Source of the DNA: QWHO01 sp021404945
Lineage (GTDB): Bacteria; Vulcanimicrobiota; Xenobia; Xenobiales; QWHO01
Length of the DNA: 64,000 nucleotides
Assembly: GCA_963169765.1 (NCBI GenBank)
Contig: CAUJEN010000109.1
Location: 1-64,000, forward strand
Reading direction: 5' to 3'
Shown: positions 50,064 to 57,989 of the stretch, piece by piece
Layout of the letters: every line of letters begins with the position of its first letter
How positions within the stretch are numbered: the stretch's first letter is position 1
Made by a program: the position numbers and the translations under genes
Notes under the pieces: model-generated
The model's database searches: none
Seen by the model: the letters and a program-made list of their open reading frames with translations, nothing else
What the model was told of the DNA's origin: nothing

Positions 50064-51395
50064 TCACAGCCCATCGATCAGCTCGCGCAGCTTGTCGACC
50101 GTGGGATGGCTTCGGCCCAGAAGGCTCTCCTGCAGGATCAGGGCTTCGGCCAGATAGAGCCGGCCCTCGCGCGGGTAGCCCTGCGAGGCCGAGTAGCGGC
50201 CCATGGACTCGAAGAAGGCGGCCCTTGCCTGGCGCGTGCCCAACCCCTGGGCCGCCACCAGCTCCTGGACGTGTCCCTCCAGCTGGCGCGGAGGGATGCG
50301 CAACTGCTGAAGCACCTGCACCAGACCCTGGAGCAGCGCGACCGAACGTTCCGGGGCCAGTTGCAGGGCCCTCTGGTAGTGGGTCCGGGCGTCCAGCAGC
50401 CGGTTCTCGGCCACGGCCTTCTCGGCCGCTGCCACGATCAGCCTCAAGTTGGGCCCCTCGAGCTTCTCGCGGGCCTGCAGCAGCCGCTCAAGCTGGCTCA
50501 GCCTGGCTCGCTCGAGCTGGGACTCGAGGTAGGCCGAGGCTCGCTCCAGCTGAGCCGGGCTCATCTCGGGCAGGCGCTCCCAGAGCAAGTTGCGCAGCTC
50601 GCGCAGGGCCTCCTTGATTTGCCCGGTCAGCTCTTGAAAGCGCCGGTCCTCGGCCACCCCGTCCAGCTCCTGCTTGAGCTTCAGGGCCGAGGTCCAGACC
50701 ACGGCTCTGATTCCGCGGGTAGGGGGGGCCTCGAAGGCCAGTCCGTCCACCACCAGCACGGTCTTGGAGGCGACCTCATTCCCGGTCAGGCCCAGTGCGG
50801 CCACGAAGTCGCCCCCCGGAGCCGGTCGGCTCTCCACCTGGGCTCGCGCGGGGCGGTAGAAAGGCATTCCCTCCACCGGTCCCCACAACAGAACGGCCAG
50901 GCATCCCTTGAGGTCGAAGCGTCCCCGCACCGGGGTCCCCCCCACCGAGACAGGGATGGGGCAAAGCTGGCAGAAGCTCTTCAGGCAGCGGTCCTCGCGG
51001 TGGACCGGGCGGCTGAGCATTCGCTTGACGATCGCCGGCCGGCAGTCGAGCTCGAAGACGACGTCGCTGCAGGGTTGGCTGAGCACCGCCCGTAGCTCGC
51101 CTCGCACGCGCAGCAGTGTGCCCGAGCTCTGCAGCCTGATCTCGCGGGGCTGCAGCCGGGAGGCCAGAGCCACGGCTCGGGCCAGGGCGCCCTCGGGTCC
51201 CGGAGCCTCGAGGCACTCCGACAATCGCTCGATGGTGGTGGACCCCACCTCCAGGCCGGGCAGCTCAAATCGGGTCACCCAGCCATGGTGCTCCATGCGC
51301 ACCTCGCGGGCTCCTCCGCGCAAAGCGGCTTGAACCAGGCACAGGGCGTAAAGCTCGGGATCGCACTGGCGCGGCTCCGACTCGGGTTGCTTCAT
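50064..51395 (-). CDS. Hypothetical protein with C-terminal TPR-like helices
   Basis: The 443-residue protein has an alpha/beta N-terminal part (about 1-230: YALCLVQAALRGGAREVRME, DVVFELDCRPAIVKRMLSR), a coiled-coil-like helical centre (about 240-320) and TPR-like repeats (NRLLDARTHYQRALQLAPER; YPREGRLYLAEALILQESLL). The N-terminal half vaguely recalls the fold of Hsp90/GHL ATPases but no ATP motifs are visible. The segment CLKSFCQLCPIPVS holds three Cys. Function unknown; no signal peptide. Confidence 0.6.
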   Translation of the reverse strand: MKQPESEPRQCDPELYALCLVQAALRGGAREVRMEHHGWVTRFELPGLEVGSTTIERLSECLEAPGPEGALARAVALASRLQPREIRLQSSGTLLRVRGELRAVLSQPCSDVVFELDCRPAIVKRMLSRPVHREDRCLKSFCQLCPIPVSVGGTPVRGRFDLKGCLAVLLWGPVEGMPFYRPARAQVESRPAPGGDFVAALGLTGNEVASKTVLVVDGLAFEAPPTRGIRAVVWTSALKLKQELDGVAEDRRFQELTGQIKEALRELRNLLWERLPEMSPAQLERASAYLESQLERARLSQLERLLQAREKLEGPNLRLIVAAAEKAVAENRLLDARTHYQRALQLAPERSVALLQGLVQVLQQLRIPPRQLEGHVQELVAAQGLGTRQARAAFFESMGRYSASQGYPREGRLYLAEALILQESLLGRSHPTVDKLRELIDGL

Positions 51396-51476
51396 CCGGG
51401 CGATGCTTCTCGGTGTCCGGGCTCCGCTTCCTGGTCGGGGAGGATTGCTTCAGATGCGGCGAACTTGCCGCAGCTC

Positions 51477-52547
51477 ATGGCTCGTGTGCTCTTTTACCTT
51501 TGCCTGGTGCTATCGCTGGCCGTTCCCCTGGTGGCTCAAGAGCCTCACCGCCGTCTCAAAATCGGCCTTGTGGGCACGCCCCCCTTCGTGCTCTACGAGA
51601 GCCAGAGGCCGACCGGTATCGCGGTGGAGCTGTGGGAGGAGATGGCCGACCGCTTGAAGCTAGAGTACGACTATCACCACGTCGAAAGTCAGCACCGCGG
51701 CCTGGAGGACCTCAGCCACAACGAGCTCGACGTCCTGGTCGGAACGCTGAGTATCACGGCCGAGCGCGAGCGCGTGGTGGACTTCACCCAGCCCTATTAT
51801 CAGTCCACCGTGGCCATCCTCTCGCCCATGAAGGGCAGCACCTGGGATCGGCTGCGTCCGGTGGCTCGAACGGCCGCCATTTATGGCCTGGCAGTCATTT
51901 TCCTGGCTCTGCTCCTGGTGGGCTCCCTGCTCTGGTTGCTCGAGCGGGGAACCAACAAGCAGTTCCCGGAAACTCCCGGCCCTGGCATCGCCACCGGGTT
52001 CTGGCTGGCCCTGGTGACCATGTCCACGGTCGGCTACGGTGACCGGGTACCGGTCACGCCGGGCGGGCGGGTGGTGAGCTCGGTCTGGATTCTCCTCTCC
52101 ATGCTGATCGTCGGCTCTCTTGTGGCTGGAATCTCCAGCTCGCTGACACTCAGCCAGATCAACGCCAATCCCATTGAGAAACCCGCTCAACTTGAGGACC
52201 TGCGGGTAGCCACGGTGGCGGGCAGCTTCTTCGAGGGTGTGGTGGGTCGTTACACCGACCGCGTGGTGCTCAGGCCCGGTCTGGACGCGGCCATCGCGGC
52301 GGTGTTGGAAGGCAAGGCCGACTGTGTCGTGTTCGACCGGCCCAGCCTGAGCTATTTCCTGGCCAAGTATCCGGAGCTGCCGCTCCACCTCAGCTCGTTT
52401 CCCTTCGAGCCCCAGAATTACGGCTTTGGCCTGCCTCCCGACTTTGAGCTGACGAACGATTTGAACATCGTTTTGCTGGCCATCATCGAGTCGGGCCGCC
52501 TGAGGCAGATCGAGAGTCGCTGGCAGAGCAGCCTGGAGGGGGAGTGA
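51477..52547 (+). CDS. Ionotropic glutamate receptor-like potassium channel (GluR0 type)
   Basis: A signal peptide (YLCLVLSLAVPLVAQ) is followed by the first lobe of a periplasmic solute-binding domain (LKIGLVGTPPFVLYE, ITAERERVVDFTQPYY). Then come a membrane helix, the pore loop TMSTVGYGDRVPV with the K+ filter TVGYGD at 184-189, a second helix, and the second binding lobe (LRVATVAGSFFEGV, GKADCVVFDRPSL). This split arrangement is that of prokaryotic glutamate-receptor channels such as GluR0, gated by an external amino acid. The RDFTQPY-like loop suggests amino acid binding; ligand unknown. Confidence 0.88.
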   Translation: MARVLFYLCLVLSLAVPLVAQEPHRRLKIGLVGTPPFVLYESQRPTGIAVELWEEMADRLKLEYDYHHVESQHRGLEDLSHNELDVLVGTLSITAERERVVDFTQPYYQSTVAILSPMKGSTWDRLRPVARTAAIYGLAVIFLALLLVGSLLWLLERGTNKQFPETPGPGIATGFWLALVTMSTVGYGDRVPVTPGGRVVSSVWILLSMLIVGSLVAGISSSLTLSQINANPIEKPAQLEDLRVATVAGSFFEGVVGRYTDRVVLRPGLDAAIAAVLEGKADCVVFDRPSLSYFLAKYPELPLHLSSFPFEPQNYGFGLPPDFELTNDLNIVLLAIIESGRLRQIESRWQSSLEGE

Positions 52548-52608
52548 GCAGGTGCCCCGTGCCTGGTTCAGGAACCTGGCCTTATTCATGGAAAGGAGGT
52601 CCCCTCGA

Positions 52609-53331
52609 ATGCGGCGATGGATCTCCTGCCTCGCTCTGGTCCTGGGACTGGTCCTGGTGGCCGGTCCGGCCTGGGGTGAGCAGGTCTACATTCGCAACAA
52701 GCCCTTCAAAGGAGCGGTGTCGGGCAAAGGGCCCGCGACCGCCGTTGAGTTGCAGGCCCTGGTTGCAGCGCTAGGTTTCCAGTTGACCGAGGTGCAGGGC
52801 AACTGGGTGGTCACCGCTGAGGGTGAAACGGCGGCTTTGCCGACCGACGCCAGCGGCACCGGACAGGTCTACTATCAGGGCAAGCCCATCGCGACGGCCG
52901 ACCAGGCGGGAGCCACCCTGGTGCCGCTGATCCCCACGGCTCAGGCCCTGGGCGCGGTGGCCAGGCACAACAAGGACATGGGCAGCATCGACGTCAACCT
53001 GCCGGTGAAGTCGGTCAGCAGCACAGGCTCTTCGCCGGCCAGCTCTGGCGGTGGGACCAGGCTGATCAACTTCTGGGCCAGTTGGTGAGGGCCGTGTCGG
53101 CGCTTCAAGCCGACCCTGGCTCAGTTTGAGTCAGCCCAGAACGTGCCCATCGAGTACATCAACGTCGACGACGCAAACCAGATGAAGAAATACCCCGACC
53201 TTGCCAAGCAGGTCCGGGGCATCCCGGCCACCTTCGTGGTCGACTCAAGCGGTAAAGTGCTGACCTTCTTCGCGGGAGGGTTGGACTACAACGCGCTGGT
53301 GGCCAGGTATAAGCAAGCCACCAAGAAGTGA
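52609..53331 (+). CDS. Secreted thioredoxin-fold protein with in-frame UGA at the redox Cys (selenoprotein candidate)
   Basis: ATG 52609 follows a perfect AAAGGAGGT box. The 240-residue chain has a signal peptide (about 1-23), a copper-amine-oxidase-N/stalk-like domain (VYIRNKPF, LVPLIPTAQALGAV), a Ser/Gly linker and a thioredoxin fold. The active site reads NFWASW-UGA-GPCRRFKP: the first redox Cys of WCGPC is a TGA at 53086-53088 (residue 160), and the resolving Cys163 is kept. The frame then continues without lesions through YINVDDANQMKKY and the cis-Pro loop GIPATFVVD to TAA-free end at 53331 and a terminator. A hairpin starts 7 nt after the UGA. Recoding as selenocysteine is the simplest full-length reading; a nonsense mutation or base error is the alternative. 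Confidence 0.7.
53086..53114 (+). promoter_or_regulatory. UGA plus SECIS-like hairpin
   Basis: After the UGA (53086-53088) a perfect 6-bp stem GTCGGC / GCCGAC (53096-53101, 53109-53114) closes a 7-nt loop GCTTCAA whose first base is G. Bacterial SECIS elements are small hairpins just 3' of the UGA with a G at the loop start, bound by SelB. GAG..CC with GGCTC can extend it weakly below. Confidence 0.5.
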
Positions 53332-53332
53332 G

Positions 53333-53363
53333 AAAAAGCGCGCCGGGGGGGGGCGCGCTTTTT
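53333..53363. terminator. Intrinsic terminator, usable in both directions
   Basis: AAAAAGCGCGCC is followed by a G run and GGCGCGCTTTTT; the stem of GCGCGCC/GGCGCGC is flanked by A5 and T5. Confidence 0.85.
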
Positions 53364-53365
53364 CC

Positions 53366-53660
53366 TTGGAGCTCGCAACCAGGTCAGCCTGGGGGAGGCG
53401 ACCATCAAAGTGTCCCAGAGAACATTGGAGCTTCCAGGATCTCGGTCAACGTTCTTCCAGCGGCTGGCTGCCCACGGACCCTTTGTTGTGCTCCCGATCA
53501 CGCTCAGTCAAGCGGCTGAGGTCTGTTCTCTGCCTCCCGTGCACACCGACCCGTTCGAACCGGTCGCTGATCGCCCAGGCTCGCAGCGAGGGGACGATAG
53601 TGTCGCAAGACCCGGTGTTCTGCAAGTACCTCTGCCGGGACTCATTGGCTGAGCACGGCG
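53366..53660 (+). pseudogene. Decayed VapC/PIN-domain toxin fragment
   Basis: Three frames in a row carry the C-terminal two thirds of a PIN toxin: LELATRSAWG (the W-E-I-A-x-K-x-x-L-G helix), then LELPGSRSTFFQRLAAHGPF, VVLPITLSQAAEV and SLPPVHTDPFE, then after another shift LIAQARSEGTIVSQDPVFCK. At least two frameshifts separate them, and the N-terminal strand with the first Asp is absent, replaced by the preceding terminator. It has no role now except as a relic of a toxin-antitoxin module; no antitoxin is seen. Confidence 0.65.
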
Positions 53661-53714
53661 GCCTCGGGCAGGCCCTGAGGGCTGAATCTCCTCAGCAGGG
53701 AACGCTGCTCGGGC

Positions 53715-53882
53715 TCAAGCCTCGGTCTGGTTCTGGCTCTCCTCTTCCGGCTCGCCTTCCGCGTCGGTGGGTTGGGGTGGGTTGTTCTTCTTGTTCTGGC
53801 GGGCAGTGCGCTTGGCCTCGGCCTTCTCGCGACGGGCCTGCTCTTTTTGTCGTTTCAAAAATGATGGATTGGGCTTTGCCAT
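53715..53882 (-). CDS. 55-residue highly charged protein after the helicase
   Basis: ATG 53882 to TGA 53715 encodes 55 residues beginning MAKPNPSFLKRQKEQARREK, a long basic helix, and ending in an acidic Glu/Gln tail (EGEPEEESQNQTEA). Short proteins of the 'PxPSFxKRQREKARREK' type are known as uncharacterised families in several phyla. It lies 19 bp after the DEAD-box helicase stop in the same direction, so it is likely co-expressed and may bind RNA (inference). Confidence 0.7.
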   Translation of the reverse strand: MAKPNPSFLKRQKEQARREKAEAKRTARQNKKNNPPQPTDAEGEPEEESQNQTEA

Positions 53883-53901
53883 GGGCGGTTTCCTTCTTTC
53901 T

Positions 53902-55008
53902 TCAGCTCTGTCGCCAGGCGACCGATTCGATTTTGCGTCCCAGTCCGCGCTGCAAGGTTCGCCACCTGGCCGCTTCGGCTTCGGTCAGCAGGGTGATGGC
54001 GGTCCCCTCGCGCTCCATGCGCCCCGTGCGGCCCACCCGGTGGGTGAGCAACTCGGAGCTCTCGGGTAACTCGTAGTTGATGACCAGCTCGACGTGGTCG
54101 ACGTCGAGCCCTCGGGCGGCCACGTTCGTGGCCACTAAGATGCCGATCTTGCCGGCCCTGAAGTCGGCCATGACGCGGTCTCGGGCGTTCTGGCTCAGGT
54201 TACCCTGCAGGCAGCCCACCGGATAGCCCAGTTTCTCGAGAATCCGGCCCAGCTTTTTGACCCCGTGCTTGGTGCGGCCAAACACGATGGTGGAGCCGTC
54301 GGGGCGCTTGTCGAGCAAAGTCTTCAGGGCATCCATGCGCTGCTCGGGAGCCACCCAGTAGGCCAGCTGGCGGATGTTGGCGGGCACCTCGGGGCGGTCC
54401 ACGCTGACCTTCTCGGGCTGGTACATGTGCTTGCGGCTGGCCGAGAGCACCCAGTCGGGCATGGTGGCCGAGAAAAGGGCTGTTTGCCGGTCCCTGGGAA
54501 GCAAGGCCAGGATGCGTTCCACGTCGGGCGCAAAGCCCTTGTCGAGCATCTCGTCGGCCTCGTCGAGCACGACGAACTCGACCTTACCCAGTTGCAGCGA
54601 GCCCCGTCTGGCCAGGTCGAGCACCCGCCCGGGGGCGCCGACCACGACCTGGGCGCCCTGGAGCTGGGCCACCTGGGTGTTGATGGAGCGGCCCCCGAAG
54701 ACCTGCACGGCGCGAATGCCGTCAGCACGACCGAGCTCGTCGATGACGCTGGCAACCTGGGCGGCCAGCTCGCGGGTGGGGGCCAGCACCAGCGCCTGAA
54801 CCCAGGGCTGGGCGGGGTCGAGAAACTCCATCATGGGCAGGGCGAAGGCCAGGGTCTTGCCCGAGCCCGTGCGGGCCTGCCCGAGCACGTCACGGCCTTC
54901 GAGCAGGAGGGGAATGGTGGTTCTCTGGATGGGAGTGGGGGTGGTGATCTGCATGCGTTGAAGCGCCTTCAGGCTGCCAGGCAGCAGATCATAGGGGGTA
55001 AAAGACAA
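53902..55008 (-). CDS. DEAD-box RNA helicase (RhlE-like)
   Basis: The 368-residue protein is a compact DEAD-box core: Q motif TTPTPIQ, Walker A ARTGSGKT, PTRELA, the VLDEADEML Walker B, SATMP, then VFGRTKHGVKKL, ATNVAARGLDVDHV and HRVGRTGR. It unwinds RNA duplexes, for instance during ribosome assembly or decay. There is almost no C-terminal extension. The start is TTG 55008 (family N-terminus SFTPYDLLPGSL), with GGAAAGGA upstream. Confidence 0.92.
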   Translation of the reverse strand: MSFTPYDLLPGSLKALQRMQITTPTPIQRTTIPLLLEGRDVLGQARTGSGKTLAFALPMMEFLDPAQPWVQALVLAPTRELAAQVASVIDELGRADGIRAVQVFGGRSINTQVAQLQGAQVVVGAPGRVLDLARRGSLQLGKVEFVVLDEADEMLDKGFAPDVERILALLPRDRQTALFSATMPDWVLSASRKHMYQPEKVSVDRPEVPANIRQLAYWVAPEQRMDALKTLLDKRPDGSTIVFGRTKHGVKKLGRILEKLGYPVGCLQGNLSQNARDRVMADFRAGKIGILVATNVAARGLDVDHVELVINYELPESSELLTHRVGRTGRMEREGTAITLLTEAEAARWRTLQRGLGRKIESVAWRQS

Positions 55009-55124
55009 AAGTCAACAGGGTCCTTTCCGAAAGACGAAGCGATCGATTGGAGGCAGCATACAGGAAAAGAACCATTCTGTCCACTCGGGCAGGTTCCGGC
55101 CGCGCCGCGACGGAAACCATCGAG

Positions 55125-56177
55125 ATGAAATGGCTGATCGGAGCCCTGCTCCTCCTCCAGGTGGGATGTAGCACCCCGCCCCCCGCGCCGGTGGCCTCCA
55201 GCAGCCCCGGCCCATCGGCTTCCCCCCGCGCCCCCGAAACCGAGCAGGACTTCGTCAACCAGATCGACCAGCTCGGTCGCCAGGGCCAGTTCCAGAAGGG
55301 AGTGGAGGCGGCCAATCAGGGCCTGGAGCGCCATCCTGGAAGCTGGCAGCTGACCGCCCAGAGGGGCGCTTGCCAGCAGATGCTGGACCATCCCGCCCAG
55401 GCAGCCGAAGATTTTGCAGCCGCCCTCGAGCAGGCCCCGGCCGCCCGCAAGTGGGGACTGCACCTGGGTCGGGCTCAGTGCTACGCGACGCTCGACCAGC
55501 GCCCGCGAGCCGAGAAAGAGTTCGCTTGCGCCCTGAAAACCTTCGACCCGGCCGCCGAGGCCTGGCGCCGCCAGCAGATCCACCAGCAGCGGGGCCGCAA
55601 CCTGCTCGAGGACGGGCGTTTCAAGCAGGCCATATCGAGCTTCGACGCCGCTCTGAAACTCGACCCCAGGGATTACGAGGCCCTGGGAATGCGGGCCCTG
55701 TGCTACCAGCAGCTCAAAGACAAAAAGCGTTACCAGGTCGATCTGAAGGCTTTGAAAGAGCTCAGCCCGGCGACCGCCCAGGCAGTGGAAGCCCAGGTCA
55801 AGTCCGGCGGCAGTCTCAGCGCCACCGCCCGCTACCTCAAGCTGGGCGACCAGCTGGCCGCCGACGACAAGGTGGACCTGGCTCTGGAGCAGTATGAGAA
55901 GGCCATCGCCCTCGAGCCCCGCGATCCGGGCGCTTATGTTCGCAAGGGGGTCTTGCTGCAGTCGGAGGGCCGCTTTCAGGAAGCCATCCTGGCTTACACG
56001 CGCTCCATCGAGCTCTCGCCCAGCGGCCCCGCCCTGGCGGGTCGGGCCGACTGCTACCTGGCCACCGACCAGGTTGCCAGGGCGCGGGCCGACTATGAGA
56101 AGATGCTGACCCTGCCAGACCCCCAGGCGCAGAGGACGGGCCGGCAAGCCCTGAAGGACCTGCCCGGAGGAGATTGA
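55125..56177 (+). CDS. TPR-repeat lipoprotein
   Basis: MKWLIGALLLLQVGC is a lipoprotein-type signal with Cys15, although Gln before Val-Gly-Cys is not the usual lipobox residue. A Pro/Ser linker is followed by TPR-like repeats across the 350 residues (SWQLTAQRGACQQMLDHPAQ, DGRFKQAISSFDAALKLDPR, DLALEQYEKAIALEPRDP). It would sit at the membrane and bind partners. It is divergent from the helicase. Confidence 0.75.
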   Translation: MKWLIGALLLLQVGCSTPPPAPVASSSPGPSASPRAPETEQDFVNQIDQLGRQGQFQKGVEAANQGLERHPGSWQLTAQRGACQQMLDHPAQAAEDFAAALEQAPAARKWGLHLGRAQCYATLDQRPRAEKEFACALKTFDPAAEAWRRQQIHQQRGRNLLEDGRFKQAISSFDAALKLDPRDYEALGMRALCYQQLKDKKRYQVDLKALKELSPATAQAVEAQVKSGGSLSATARYLKLGDQLAADDKVDLALEQYEKAIALEPRDPGAYVRKGVLLQSEGRFQEAILAYTRSIELSPSGPALAGRADCYLATDQVARARADYEKMLTLPDPQAQRTGRQALKDLPGGD

Positions 56178-56337
56178 CCGGCCTCAGCTCGACTTTCGCA
56201 GGCGGGGATTTTCTGCCAGAGCTTGATGTGTTTCTTCTGCGAGCCGTAGAACTCCCTCCCTGGGGATCGCCCTGGTCAGCGTGCTGCTGATGAGCTCGGT
56301 GATGCTGGCTCCTGCACGTCAACGCGCTCCGCAGCGC

Positions 56338-57903
56338 TTACAGAGTCTCAAGCCTGGGCCACTCCAGCTCCACCCCTTCGGCTCGCAGCAGGGCCTGGAA
56401 GTCGGCCGGATCATCGCCCACCTGATGCGAGGCGCGGTCGTGCTCGAGGCAGAAGGCGGCCAGCAGCCCGGCCGCCTCCCCCACGTTCCACTCCACCGGG
56501 TGCAGGCGGTAGCAGCCGTTGGTGATGTGGGTGCAGGCCAGGTTCTTGCCCCCGGCCATCAGGTTCTCCACCCGCCGGGGCAAGAGCGCCCCCAGCGGGA
56601 TCTGGAAGGGCCAGGCGCTGACGTCGATGTAATTGTCGCCCCCGGTGGAGGGGTGGAGATCGATGCGGTAGGCTCCCACCCCCACCGAATCGGGAAAGAC
56701 TGTGGCCGAGCCCTCCCCGCCGACGTGCTGCTCCTTGACCGTGAAGCGGCCCCGGATGCGGCGCGACTCGCGGATGTAGGGGCGCTTGGCCAGGCCGTGG
56801 GAGGTGCCGCAAAGATCCCCCCGCAGCCGTAGCCCTTTCCAGCCGGTGCCCCCGTCTCGCCGGGGAGCCTCGGTCTGCATCCAGTAAAGCATGGAGGTGC
56901 TCAGTTGGCGGGCACCCTCGAGGTGGCGCTCGCGCTCGGCCGCGTCGACGTCCACGATGTTGCCTGGCAGATAATCGATCTGGGGCCAGTTGACCAGGCA
57001 GATGTCGCTCTCGTAGGCGCCCGGCTGGAAGTTGGCCCGGTCGGCGATGCGCCGGAAGGTCCACAGGTCCATGGGGCCCCGGTGGGGCTCGGGCTCGAGG
57101 GGATCGAAGCTGCGCACCACCGGCTCGAGGGTGATGGGGTGGGTGGCCTGCCACGAGAGCAGCGGCCCACCCCAGGAGGGGGTGAGGGGGGGCAGGTAGT
57201 CGCGCCAGAAGGCATAGTCGCGGGGGCGTTCGATGGTGTTGTCGCGGTCGGGCTGGTAATCGAGGATGAAGCACCAGCTGATGGCCTGCTGGTTGGCGGG
57301 CTGGGCCGCGGGTTTGGCGTGGGGCTCGCCTGTCTCGGCCACCGACTCGGCCCCGGTCACATACTCCACGCCGCCCAGGGGCAGCAGATCACCGGTCTCG
57401 GTAGCGTCGATGAAGTAGGGCGCGTGACAGACCACCGGCCCCTCGGGTCCTTGCAGGTGGACGGCGCTGACCCGATCCCCCTCGTTCTCGACCCGCACCG
57501 GCTCGTGCTCCGTCAGCACCGTCAGCTGTCCCCCGGCCCGGTAGGGAGAGAGAAAGCCCTCCAGCACCGCCAGGCTGACCCGGGGCTCGTGGCAGATGGC
57601 GGAGACGAACCCGTTGCCGGGATTGAGCAGCCGGTTGGCCCGGGCCGCCTCGGTGAGGGGATAGTAGTGCCGATAGTGCTCTCGGATGCCCTCGCGCAGC
57701 CGGCGGTAGCTGCGAGTGCAGCCGAACTGCTCGATCCAGGGGTGCTCGTCGGGTGGCACGGCCTGCGAGGTCAGCTGGCCACCCAGCCAGTCGCAGGACT
57801 CGCTCAGGATCACCCGGCGCCCCCGGCGCAGGGCCGCCCAGGCGGCCGCGCAGCCCCCCACCCCTGCGCCCACGATGACCAGGTCCGCTTGCAGCTCTCG
57901 CAT
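56338..57903 (-). CDS. FAD-dependent oxidoreductase (FAD_oxidored family)
   Basis: The 521-residue protein starts with the dinucleotide fold DLVIVGAGVGGCAAAWAALRRG, then WLGGQLTSQ and YFIDATETGDLLPL, the features of the FAD-dependent family found with secreted or sugar-related enzymes. The C-terminal ENLMAGGKNLACTHI and NVGEAAGLLAAF close the FAD domain. No signal peptide is present. Substrate is unknown. Confidence 0.85.
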   Translation of the reverse strand: MRELQADLVIVGAGVGGCAAAWAALRRGRRVILSESCDWLGGQLTSQAVPPDEHPWIEQFGCTRSYRRLREGIREHYRHYYPLTEAARANRLLNPGNGFVSAICHEPRVSLAVLEGFLSPYRAGGQLTVLTEHEPVRVENEGDRVSAVHLQGPEGPVVCHAPYFIDATETGDLLPLGGVEYVTGAESVAETGEPHAKPAAQPANQQAISWCFILDYQPDRDNTIERPRDYAFWRDYLPPLTPSWGGPLLSWQATHPITLEPVVRSFDPLEPEPHRGPMDLWTFRRIADRANFQPGAYESDICLVNWPQIDYLPGNIVDVDAAERERHLEGARQLSTSMLYWMQTEAPRRDGGTGWKGLRLRGDLCGTSHGLAKRPYIRESRRIRGRFTVKEQHVGGEGSATVFPDSVGVGAYRIDLHPSTGGDNYIDVSAWPFQIPLGALLPRRVENLMAGGKNLACTHITNGCYRLHPVEWNVGEAAGLLAAFCLEHDRASHQVGDDPADFQALLRAEGVELEWPRLETL

Positions 57904-57989
57904 GGCGAGCCGCCGTTCGCGGGGGAAGCAGGGGCGTCCTTCCCGGGCTCCTGGGTGCCACCGGACCTGCCGGACCCAAATGAGCCCCC

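Noticed and set aside
53545..53575. GTTCGAA string resembling a tRNA T-loop
   Set aside because: It lies inside the PIN-toxin relic and no cloverleaf can be drawn around it.
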